From: Pythium myriotylum
Taxonomy: Eukaryota; Oomycota; Peronosporomycetes; Pythiales; Pythiaceae
Reading direction: 5' to 3'
Length of the DNA: 64,000 nucleotides
NCBI GenBank assembly: GCA_023091665.1
Contig: JALJCQ010000004.1
Location: 1,984,001 to 2,048,000, forward strand
A program made the translations under genes and the position numbers. Under the pieces are notes generated by a model. That model searched no databases. It was not told the origin of the DNA and saw only the letters and a list, made by a program, of their open reading frames with translations. This document shows, piece by piece, positions 1 to 9,503 of this stretch. Position 1 is the stretch's first letter. Each line of letters starts with the position of its first letter.

Positions 1-1
1 G

Positions 2-646
2 GAGTTCTATGTAGATGACTACACAGACGTTATTTCGCTGCTCAAATCCCTTACAGTACTCTCTACAAAGGTATTTGCGAATCGCGTATCAGTGATCTTT
101 TCCTCGATCTGAGCAATTTTCTGCACAGTCCAACCGAAACTACTCGTTGTCGGATATGCAATCCTTCATGAGGTCGGAGAATAACACGCGGCCTCTAATA
201 TCGTCCTCTATTCAATCATCGTTATCCGAATTGTCGTTTCGACGAACATCGAGCCGATATGCACTCCAGAACGCACTGTGAGTTCTCCAGTTCGTCTACG
301 GAACATTACGCGCTTATTGACGGATACCCTTGCACCATCTAGGTCAACCGTACTTGAAGAAGACCAGTCCAATATCGGAGAGGGCAGCTCCGTAGGGGCT
401 CTATCTCCAAACATACACATGTATCCACCGTCGCGCGGATCAAACCCTCTGGGGCCACGAAGGCGAAGACGAAGATGGACAACATGGCTCCAGAATGTGG
501 GCATTTTCATTCTCGTCGTGGCAATACTGCAATGGCGTCGTCGAGTGACGAACCCGCACGACAAGAAGCTGTTGACATATTTGGTTGCTTCCATCGGTGC
601 GGTGTGGTCGATTAATCGCTTGCGAATTAAACCGAACAAAGAGTAA
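2..646 (+). CDS. Partial membrane-anchored protein (3' end only)
   Basis: Only the last 173 codons are inside the window. Three exons join in phase: 2-70, 129-277 and 343-646; the introns are 58 and 65 nt with GTATTT/GTGAGT donors and CAG/TAG acceptors. The visible protein is Ser/Thr-rich, then has a run of six arginines followed by two hydrophobic stretches (around GIFILVVAIL and LLTYLVASIGAVW) and a short basic tail ending KPNKE. It looks like a C-terminally membrane-anchored protein with the N-terminus in the cytosol. I do not recognise the family. The frame is well supported because the reading frame changes only at the two splice sites. The promoter and most of the protein lie to the left. 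Confidence 0.6.
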
Positions 647-704
647 TGAGGTAATGAAAACTGCTGATTATTAAACTTGATGATACTCGTCACTGCCTCT
701 CTGA

Positions 705-2441
705 TCAGATTGAGATCCCATTCTCAGCGCACCACTTCTTGATGATGCGAGTGATGTACTCTACTTGCGGGTTGCTATTGGTCTTGAGCATGCCCATGAC
801 CTCTTCCAGCTCGACTCGAGAAGCTTTTCCAGCGACTAGTCGTTGGAAGACGCCGACGCAGGCACCACGCTTACCCTCCCAATACTCGGGATCTGGATCT
901 AGACGCTCCAGCACGTCGAAGGCCTTTGCAGCATAGAGAAACTCACCCATCTTGTAACAGTCATGCGCGATCAACTGGAGCAGGTTGAATGAATCATCTG
1001 AGTTGTCCAACTTGAGATATAAGTCCCATGCCGCTGATGGGTTGTGATTCAATATGTAGCAGCGACAGAGCCAGCTCACGTAGCAGTAGTCGCGGCGGTA
1101 GTCTTCGCGCTGCACTCGCATGAGCGTTTCAAGTGCTTCCTGGTGGCCACCTGTATTACAAAGCGAGATGCCGTAGTTCCAGTTGAAGTCGTCTTCGTTG
1201 TACAGGTACTGCTTGATCGAATTCATGTAGATATTCACGTCCTCAAATTGCTTGAGAAGATAGAAACACGACGCCATACATTGGCGGCCGGGGATTGTAT
1301 CGCACTCTGTGGGCGATGAGCCGACGAGCTGGAAATACTGCTGCGCCGTTTTGATGTGCTGCCGCGACGACGTGGCCTGGCCCAGTGTCGCGTGGACTAC
1401 CCCCTTGAGGATATACTCCTGTGGCGTGGATGGCTCGGTGTCTTTGATAAGATCATAGGCTTCCTGGAGCTTATCGTGTTTGAGATAGTAGACGACGAGG
1501 TTCAATCGCGCTTCTGGGAGTGAGTCGACCAGTGGGGGTAAAACGCGTAAGGCGTTTGCGCCATCTTCGAAGACGACCATATTGTGACCCACGAGGTCAT
1601 TATTTTCAACGTTAAAGCCTCGGTCGGTGAGCGTTTTGATTTCGTCTTTGGCGGCGTTCCCATTGTAGAGCTTAAATTGGTTACATGCCTTGACGTTGAC
1701 AGCAACAACACTATCCGGGAAGGCTTGCAGGTATGCCTGCATAATCTCGAGCGACACGTCGTAGTAGTCAAGCTTGTAGTAACACATAGCAACGTAGACA
1801 TTGAGCGCAATATCGTCACGGTTCTCCAGTAGAAGCCGCTTGTAGATGTCGGTCGCTTCCTGGAAGTGGTTGCGCAAGTAGTGGATGGCGGCGAGCGAGA
1901 GCTGGTCCTCCTTGGTGTCAGTAAGCTGCTGGTGATAGACCAGCAGCTTGTCTTCGTCGCCGAGCTTATGTGCGCAGTGGAATAGGACCCGGTTCTGGAG
2001 CACGCCAGTGGGACCTTTTGTGGCCTCTTTCATCGCTTCTTTGTATGACTGCAGGTAATACATGCAGCAGGCGCGATACAAGTAGATCTCGGGCGTCTCG
2101 TCCGCATCGCGGATCTGGTCGTAGCAGTCGAGCGACCGCTGGTAATTGCCCAGGTGGAAGTACGTGTACGCGAGCCAGAGCAGCGTCTTGCGCTTCTCGT
2201 CGGACCCGCTCTTGCCCGCGGCCTCATCACTCTTGAGGTTGAACTCGAGGATCGCTGCGGCACCGGTGAAGTCGCGTTTCGCCACGCACTCCTCGACCGT
2301 CAGGCCCTTCTTGGCCTTGGCCTTGACGGCCTCCTGCTGCTGCTCACACGTGCAAGCCACACGATTAGAAACAAGGTACACTGCCAACTGCGCTCTACAC
2401 ACCTTCACGCGCTGTGTCTGCTTGGGCTTGGCCACGTACAT
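705..2441 (-). CDS. IFT56: Intraflagellar transport protein 56 (TTC26/DYF-13)
   Basis: A TPR protein of the IFT-B complex that moves cargo in flagella. The match to the TTC26/DYF-13 family runs end to end: AKRDFTGA near the N-terminus, EDQLSLAAIHYLR, LNVYVAMCYYKLDYYDVS, CDTIPGRQCMASCF, AKAFDVLERLDP and the C-terminal IIKKWCAENGISI. The uninterrupted frame hides a 63-nt intron (2340-2402, GTGTGT donor, TTCTAAT branch, GAGCAG acceptor). Its length is a multiple of three, so it does not break the frame. Without it the product is 557 residues, the usual family size. The start is the ATG at 2441; an in-frame extension upstream to 2477 begins at a non-ATG codon. It implies a flagellated life stage. 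Divergent from the flippase gene. Confidence 0.93.
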   Translation of the reverse strand: MYVAKPKQTQRVKVCRAQLAVYLVSNRVACTCEQQQEAVKAKAKKGLTVEECVAKRDFTGAAAILEFNLKSDEAAGKSGSDEKRKTLLWLAYTYFHLGNYQRSLDCYDQIRDADETPEIYLYRACCMYYLQSYKEAMKEATKGPTGVLQNRVLFHCAHKLGDEDKLLVYHQQLTDTKEDQLSLAAIHYLRNHFQEATDIYKRLLLENRDDIALNVYVAMCYYKLDYYDVSLEIMQAYLQAFPDSVVAVNVKACNQFKLYNGNAAKDEIKTLTDRGFNVENNDLVGHNMVVFEDGANALRVLPPLVDSLPEARLNLVVYYLKHDKLQEAYDLIKDTEPSTPQEYILKGVVHATLGQATSSRQHIKTAQQYFQLVGSSPTECDTIPGRQCMASCFYLLKQFEDVNIYMNSIKQYLYNEDDFNWNYGISLCNTGGHQEALETLMRVQREDYRRDYCYVSWLCRCYILNHNPSAAWDLYLKLDNSDDSFNLLQLIAHDCYKMGEFLYAAKAFDVLERLDPDPEYWEGKRGACVGVFQRLVAGKASRVELEEVMGMLKTNSNPQVEYITRIIKKWCAENGISI

Positions 2442-3237
2442 GGTTAGCTGTGGTGGGGAGAGGTGGGATCTCCCCACCGCGTCGCTTCGAGATCACTTGC
2501 CCTTGGTCTTTATACGTCCACATCAGTCCATATATGTTGGATTGTGACCATCACTCTGGTTGCCTATATGTTACCGACCTCTTCACTGTCCGAGGAACCG
2601 AAAGGGAAACCTTCAAGCACTGGACGAAGATGGGGAAACTCCGAGTGCCTCTCTCTCTCTCAAGACACCAGCGAGATGGAGAGAAGAAGGCGACCGAGAT
2701 CTCTTTGTTCACGCGACGGCGCTCTGTGCCTCCCTCGCGTCGTGCCAACCGCCGCGCGGATCTATTCTCGACCGTCCCCTGGCGAGAACCTGATGCGATT
2801 CTGCCCAATGGGCTCCACCATGGGTATAGCGAGTAATTTTAGCCTGCCATGGCTGGAAATGCCCCGGCGGAGACCGAAACCAACAGCTAGACAACGCGGC
2901 GCCGGCGCTGGCCCTCCGGGTCTTTTGACCACCGCGACTGACGGCCGCCGCCTCGACCGGCGTCGCCCTTGACGAGATCAAACAAGTTGAAGGCGCAGCT
3001 CGCCATCCAGTCCGAAACGCTGACGGCGTTCGAGACTCCCGCGCTTGAACCACGGGCCCTCCCACCCCAGCAGCGACGTTGCCCGCCGAGAGTATCGCTC
3101 TTACCCCTGTCACGACTATTCCAACACTGAAAGGGAGGGCGAGCAAGCCGCCCGCGAGCCAAGCGCAGCGCTGGGCGCAGTCGCGCCCGCAGTCCCAGCT
3201 TCAGTTTGCACGCGAAGCAGAAGCTGCAGACGGGAGG
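2442..3237. other. Divergent intergenic region, IFT56 / P4-ATPase
   Basis: About 800 bases between two divergent starts. Several overlapping open frames occur on both strands but none shows a family motif or consistent splice sites. The first part (to about 2600) is more AT-rich; the part near 2840-3230 is GC-rich. I see no RNA gene or repeat. It presumably holds both promoters and 5' UTRs. Confidence 0.5.
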
Positions 3238-6200
3238 ATGGGTGACAGCTCTCGCCGACAAAGCGTCGTTGAGCGAGCGTACCGAGTCGTGGATCCGTTC
3301 AACATCGAGCGCGATGAGAAAACCCACTTAAAGCCAACGTACGTCAGGAACGCCATCAGAACATCAAAGTACACATGGGCCAACTTCTTGCCCATATGCT
3401 TGTTGCAGGAATTTCGGAGGGTATGTGCACCAACTTCTTGATCTGATCGCTCTATTGACGGTTTGCTTGATAAGCAGAGCGCAAATTTGTATTTCTTGGC
3501 AATCGCTATCCTCCAGTCCATCGGTACCATCTCTCCGCTAAATCCGTTCACAGCGATTGCACCACTTGTCATGGTTGTGAGTGTCAGCTTACTTCGTGAA
3601 GGTATTGAGGATCAGCAACGGCGTCAGTCTGATCGCTTGATCAATGGGAAGCCAGTAATTGTGTTTCGAAACTTTGAAGAGAAGTGTGTCATGTGGGAGA
3701 CAATTGAAGTTGGCGATATCTTGAGGATCTCAGAACGCGACGTTATCCCTGCTGACGGTATCATACTCTCGAGTAGTGAAGACGATGGCTCCTGCTTTAT
3801 TGATACGAGCAATCTTGATGGCGAAGCCAATCTAAAGTCACGACAGGCACTGAAGGCTACAACTGAGTTCCGATTCGAGCCATCAGATCGAGATAAGACG
3901 CGATATTTCGTGAAATGTGAGCAGCCAGACCAGGATCTCTATCGATTTTCGGGAAACATATCTATCGATTCAAAGCTGTACAGTCTAAGCGAGAAGCAAT
4001 TTCTGTTGCGTGGGTCAACGCTGATGAACACCAAGTGGATCCACCTTCTTGTCGTTTACACCGGCCACGAAACCAAGATCATGAAAAATGCCCGAGACCC
4101 CCATCACAAGATGAGTCACGTAGAAACAATGATGGGAAGAAGAGTCATTTTTATCTTCATCGTGGAAGTAATGTTGTGCGCGCTTGCTGCCATACTACAC
4201 TTCGTTCGACATGGTCACAACCAATGGTATTCGTACGACCTAGAAGAAGGATTGGGTGGCGGGGTTCTACTTTTCTTGACATTCGTCGTGCTCTTGAACA
4301 CGCTTATTCCAATTTCGCTAGTGGTAACAGTCGAAGTCGTCAAAGGAGCCCATGCAAAATTTATCACTTGGGACGATCGAATGCGATCCGAGAACGGGAA
4401 GGGCGCGATTGCAAACACATCTTCGCTTACCGATGAGCTCGGTCAAGTGAAATACATCTTCACGGATAAGACAGGCACCCTGACGATGAACCAGATGGAG
4501 TTTCGAAAGTGTAGTGTCGACGGAACCATTTACGGGATCATGGACAGGAGAGCAGATTCCTGTACAGTAACTACCCCTCGTGCAGTTTCTATTTCGTCTC
4601 TTGAAGTTATGACTCAGCAGTCGGCTAGCCTTAGGCAAGACTCTTTTTCACACAGCCAGTCAATCATTGGGAACATGAAGAGCGTTGCGGCTTTCAAAGG
4701 ATATTTGCGCAACTTGGAGGCGAAGGAAAGTCGACTGGCTCTTGCCATGGCGATTTGCAATACAGTGGTATGCGAAGCTGAGCCGATAGCAACTCCGGGT
4801 GGAAGCGATATTAGATACAACTCCGACTCGCCCGATGAGTGCGCACTAGTTCGTGGAGCGATCGCAATGGGTGTGAAACTTTTGGCAAGAAACGGCCAGC
4901 ACATGTTCCTTTCTCTCACCGAGGAAGGTCGTGAAAAGTCTTACCTGAAGACAGTAACGTACACGATATCGTACGAAGTCCTCCGAGTCCTCCACTTCAC
5001 GAGCGACCGCAAACGAATGTCAATCATCGTTCGAGATCCAGACAGCCGAATCAAAATAATCTGTAAGGGTGCGGATAGTGTCATACTTGATAGGTGTGAT
5101 GCATTTCTCTCCCCAAGCATCACAACCATGGAGCACGTAACATCCTTCGCCGCAGAGGGGTATCGAATCTTGTTGTTCGCTGAGCGCATCTTGGTTGGTT
5201 GCACCTAATATTTTACGCTGTTTTGCGTAAACTGACTCTAGTTTGACAGGAGGATCAGTATTATGAATCGTGGGAAGAGCGATACCAAGAAGCTGAGTTG
5301 GATATGCATTTCAAAGACGAAAAAACGGAGGCCTTAATTGAAGAGATTGAGAGCAAGATGACATTGATTGGATCGAGTGGTAAGTGTTGTACCTACCTAG
5401 GATGTACATACATCAGACTCTGATTCATGTACTACACATCTTGAAGCTGTAGAAGACAAGCTACAGGAGGGAGTTCCAGAAACAATATCGCTTTTCCAGA
5501 AAGCCGGCATCAAGGTTCGCCTGCCGTTCGTGTAGACGTGGAGATCAGGTCCTGAAATACTACTCTTTTCTTACAGATTTGGGTTCTCACTGGTGACAAA
5601 CTCGAGACGTCACTGGAGATGGGAAAACTCTGTCGCGTTGTAACGCCGGGAATGAAAGAGGTTATCTTGCAAGCAGTGACGAGGGAAGAAATGGCTCAAA
5701 AACTCGAGATCGCTCTAAAAGATGCCAAAGTAAGAATATCAGCATCTTCTGGCGAATAATTAAATAACTGGACTCCCGAAACTTAGGATAATCAAGCACT
5801 CATCATTGAAGGGGCATCTTTGACTTGTGCGCTAACCCCGACAAATCGAGACAAGTTTCTACAGCTAGCCCTGAAGTCAACAACCGTCATTGTGTGTCGG
5901 ACATCTCCTCTACAAAAAGCACTCGTTGTTGAAATGGTGAAGAACGGTGTTCCATACGTTACACTAGCAGTGGGTGATGGGGCCAACGACGTCAGCATGA
6001 TTCGTTCCGCTCATGTTGGTGTAGGCGTAATGGGTCAGGAGGGTATGCAGGCTGTCAGAAGTGCTGATTATGCAGTTCAGCAGTTCAGTCATTTGGGAAG
6101 ATTGCTGCTGCATCATGGCCGGCTGTCGTACATACGGACATCGCAGTGTATCAACTACTTTTTCTACAAGAACATTGTCTTCACATTGCCCCAGTTCATC

Positions 6201-7033
6201 TACAGTGTGGTATCAGACCACAGTGGCCAGGTTGGTAATTGCTGAATTTTCCTTTCCTTTCATTCACCGCTGACTCGATATCGTACACAGACCTTCTTTT
6301 GTGACATGTACATCACCACGTATAACGTTGTGTTCACGGCGATGCCGGTAATCATTCGAGCGGTCATGGAAACCGATTTACCCGAGAGAATTGCAGAAAC
6401 ATTCCCCGAGCTGTACCGGTCGGGGGCATATAACGAGTACTTCTCCTTGGTCACATTTTTGAAGGCATCATCGCTCGCAACATTCCAGGCCATCGTACTA
6501 ACCTTAATACCGATGGCTCTTTTCCAGTCAAGAAACCTGTACGGGCAAGATGGAGTTGGGGGAGATCTCTGGGCAGGAAGCGTAGCTTCGTTCTACTATA
6601 TCGTTCCGATTGTCCATTTTCAGATCTACTTCGAAACGTGGAACTGGAATCGGGTGGTTGCGACCATTTATGTCTCGTCGATCGTCATATTCTTCGTTTC
6701 AATTGCTGTGTACGACAATTTCACAAGCGAAGTCGAAGGAGTTTGGAGTAACGTCGTTACTACCCCGCTCTTTTGGCTCGGGTTCTCATTATCAGTGGCT
6801 GCATGTCTAATGCCGTGGCTCGCATGTCAAGGGTACGTCTCTTTCATGATGCTATCGTGCTCTCGCTGTAGCTCACGTTGCATACCAGCTTCGAGGAAAA
6901 CTTTGTTACAACGAATCCTGTCCATATTCTTCGCAGAGTCAAGTATTTCAACAAGATTCTCGATTCATCTCAAGCCCCAGCGACCACATCTGGACCAAAA
7001 GACAACAGCCAAATGCGAGATGCACATCGGTGA
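3238..7033 (+). CDS. P4-type ATPase (phospholipid flippase)
   Basis: Moves phospholipids from the outer to the inner leaflet using ATP. Eight exons close in phase: 3238-3420, 3478-5193, 5250-5379, 5447-5514, 5577-5729, 5787-6230, 6291-6832, 6889-7033, giving 1,126 residues, normal for P4-ATPases. Motifs in order: N-terminal KYTWANFLP and NLYFLAIAILQ; actuator loop DGEANLKSRQ (the P4 form of TGES); phosphorylation motif DKTGTLTMNQMEF with catalytic Asp; nucleotide-binding KGADSVI; hinge GDGANDVSMIRSAHVGVGV; then the last six membrane segments. P4 enzymes usually need a CDC50 partner, which is not in this window. The start is the ATG at 3238 just before MGDSSRRQS. The true C-terminus may be longer, because a conserved-looking frame follows the stop (see 7034-7446). 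Confidence 0.93.
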
Positions 7034-7446
7034 ATCCATCACCGCGTTCCCAACGGTAACAGTAGCAACTAGGAAACGACCGATCAGCACTAGTGCAGTC
7101 AGACCGGTTTATCTACCCAATGGAACCACGGTTTGGCATCGATCTTCAACATCAAGCAAAGATGCAGGACTTTGAGGTTCGCAGGATGAGTACCATCCCC
7201 ACGTCAAAACCAAAGCCTTTGTGGCACGTCAGCGAGGATGATCATTGCTTGCAACACTTTTCTGGACAGCATTACAGCCCCTACAATATCGCAGCATGCT
7301 GCAACGCAATGATCAACCTCATAGTACGTGTTGGCTACGATGTTATTGATAGATTCGATTCCTTCGTTTCAGACCAGAGCTGCCTTCTTTAGATGCCAGG
7401 TATTTAGTGGCGTGAACAAACACATCAGAAGTTTTTCGTCTCCTCG
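7034..7446 (+). other. Possible extra C-terminal coding segment of the flippase
   Basis: Between the flippase stop and the next ATG there is an open frame (7066-7329) reading SDRFIYPMEPRFGI...QDFEVRRMSTIPTSKPKPLW, which looks like genuine protein. A GTACGT...TTTCAG intron-like interval at 7324-7371 follows. No clean splice joins this frame to flippase exon 8, except a long GTGAAT...CGCAG option that would give DAHR joined to MSTIPTSKP. It may be the real flippase tail separated by an unusual intron or a base error, or part of the downstream gene. Confidence 0.35.
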
Positions 7447-9228
7447 ATGAGTACCCGAAATGCCACCGGAGACACGAACGGGAGCAACCCTCTCGCTGGC
7501 CCGTCATTGGATCTGCTGACGGGTGATAATGTTTCCCATACTCAAACAATGCTCATTGTGCTTCAGACGGGTCGAGCACACCAGATCGATTTATCACGCA
7601 CCGTACTCAGTCGGCTTTTTCGTTTGAGTTCTGATCACTCGCTTCAGCGCGATGGGCGAAGATGGCTTCGTTGGGTTACCGTAGTGTTCTGGATTGGTCA
7701 AGCCTGCTCGCTACCGATACCCTTCTTCAACGAGAGTCAGTCGATGATTTGGATCGCAACGTGGGTTGCAGTTGTGCTTTCCCTCCCTGCGTTGGCAGTG
7801 GTGACGGGAAGCCTCAGTGTCGACATGGTACGGTTGCTTTTCAACGAGAGTGAGTTTCGAAGTGGACTCGTGCTCAACACTGTCCAGTGGTTGTTTATCG
7901 GTATCGCGTACGAGTTTGACTCGGGGGTGGGTCTCTGCGTTATCGAGTGGCTGGTTACACAGCTAGCGCTCGCTAGCGACGCGGATTTCTGTCTGTTCGG
8001 AGAGCGTCTTCGTTGTCGACCGATTGCGGCGGTCTCCAATCTAGTGTACTTGACTGCTTCCGTATCCGGTTGCATGAGAAACAGCTCGAAGACTTTGTTC
8101 ACAATCAACCATCAAGAAACAACGGCCAATGACATCGTGCAATGGACAGCTCCGACGCTCGCAATCATCATCGCGAAGAACGTTCTGCACCGCCAATGCT
8201 GTAGGCAGCCTGCCAACGGTTTCGCAGAGGCATCGCACCCTGCGCCCGCACCCTCTGTCCTTTGCACAACCGTGAAAGCTCGGCTCACACTCCGTTCATT
8301 TTCTGACTCAGGATTCAGGCAAACTGGAAATCAAGCTGGTAAACTAGAACATCCACCTCTATCCCGGCTTATTCATTCCAGGGAGAAACCGATATACATC
8401 GATTCAACCTTCGTGTTTTCCAAGGCGCCGGATATTACAGCTGAAGAGCTCATGGGCAAGGGGGAGTGCGTCGCTCTCTACGCGCTCGGCACTTTGAGTT
8501 TTGCATTTATGTGTGTTGGCACAATCGTCAGCCAAGTCGATGTGGCGAAAGGCTCGCGATCGCCCGAAGCGACGTGGATTCCGGTATGTTCGCTCGTTGG
8601 CACGCTGGCGTTCATTGGTTGCACCGCTCGTCTTTACCATCGCACGCTGCTGCTGCTTTTGTTTCGCTCGTTTGATGTCGTCTTCTGCTCTCTGCAGTTT
8701 CTCGCGGGTGTTGTGCTGCTGTCCATGTTGTACACGTGGGATGTGAGGTGTATCAACTTGATATCGTGGTCGATCTGGTTCCACTGGGTCCTCGCATTTG
8801 ACTCGCTTACACCACCAATTCGAGCTTACTTACGACTCAAGAAGCTCGCAGTGACGCCAATTCTTCTGTTCGTATTCTACGCGCTGGGTGGGCCATTCGT
8901 TCTTCTATATGGCTACACCCACACAAAGCTCAGCGACAAGATGCTCTTCGGACGAGTTCGCGTATCAACTTTTCTCTTCGCTCGGTTATTAACGTTGGCG
9001 ATGTGGATCGGCCATCTCGTCTGGGATCTTGGCGTGCGGGACGATGATGAGTTTGTTTTCTTGAAAGATCCGGTAAGATATACCATCCCAGAAGAGATCT
9101 CTTCCCGAAACGCGTCTGGTAATGCTGTCCATCCAACGCAGACAAATACCTCGCGCGTTCCTGTATCACTAGCTACCTCAACGCCACCTCCATCATCCGA
9201 AACGCCACCTTCCTCAACCCTCAAGTAA
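7447..9228 (+). CDS. Predicted multi-span membrane protein, unknown function
   Basis: A 593-residue single-exon reading frame starting at an ATG. Hydrophobic segments fall in two blocks: WVTVVFWIGQACSLPIPF, MIWIATWVAVVLSLPALAVV and WLFIGIAYEF in the first third; then CVALYALGTLSFAFMCVG, WIPVCSLVGTLAFIG, FLAGVVLLSMLY, WFHWVLAF and ILLFVFYALGGPFVLL in the last half. A poorly conserved-looking hydrophilic loop lies between. The C-terminus is Pro/Ser/Thr-rich. I recognise no catalytic or transport motif, so no function is assigned. A GTAAGA site at about 9073 could end the coding exon earlier and splice past the Pro/Ser-rich tail, so the last 50 residues are uncertain. Confidence 0.65.
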   Translation: MSTRNATGDTNGSNPLAGPSLDLLTGDNVSHTQTMLIVLQTGRAHQIDLSRTVLSRLFRLSSDHSLQRDGRRWLRWVTVVFWIGQACSLPIPFFNESQSMIWIATWVAVVLSLPALAVVTGSLSVDMVRLLFNESEFRSGLVLNTVQWLFIGIAYEFDSGVGLCVIEWLVTQLALASDADFCLFGERLRCRPIAAVSNLVYLTASVSGCMRNSSKTLFTINHQETTANDIVQWTAPTLAIIIAKNVLHRQCCRQPANGFAEASHPAPAPSVLCTTVKARLTLRSFSDSGFRQTGNQAGKLEHPPLSRLIHSREKPIYIDSTFVFSKAPDITAEELMGKGECVALYALGTLSFAFMCVGTIVSQVDVAKGSRSPEATWIPVCSLVGTLAFIGCTARLYHRTLLLLLFRSFDVVFCSLQFLAGVVLLSMLYTWDVRCINLISWSIWFHWVLAFDSLTPPIRAYLRLKKLAVTPILLFVFYALGGPFVLLYGYTHTKLSDKMLFGRVRVSTFLFARLLTLAMWIGHLVWDLGVRDDDEFVFLKDPVRYTIPEEISSRNASGNAVHPTQTNTSRVPVSLATSTPPPSSETPPSSTLK

Positions 9229-9503
9229 CTGTGGGATGGCTACACACGTTTCATACCGAACAAGTATTCTTCGAGAGACGTCTTTTCGCAAAGCAGATCG
9301 CAGCATGGGATTCCTGCGCCGCAAGAAGCTTGATATCCGAGTGCCAACGGGTCGAGATGCCGTCAATTTCCGCAAGCTTCTCTTCCTCCCAATCCAGGAC
9401 ACACAGGATCTACTCACGAACGCAGAATGGGATCGCGTACGAGCGTCTACTTCTTCGACCTCCACCAACGTCCTAAATGCTTTGTGCGACAGCTTGACTT
9501 GCG
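9229..9503 (+). other. Ambiguous interval with three protein-like frames
   Basis: All three forward frames read plausibly over part of this stretch (for example MGFLRRKKLDIRVPTGRD from 9305, and WDGYTRFIPNKYSSRDVF just upstream). It may hold a last exon of the membrane-protein gene, a first exon of the RCC1 gene, or UTR. GTACGAGCG...GTGCGACAG (about 9437-9492) has intron form. I could not find a splice that joins any frame to the RCC1 exon in phase. Confidence 0.3.
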
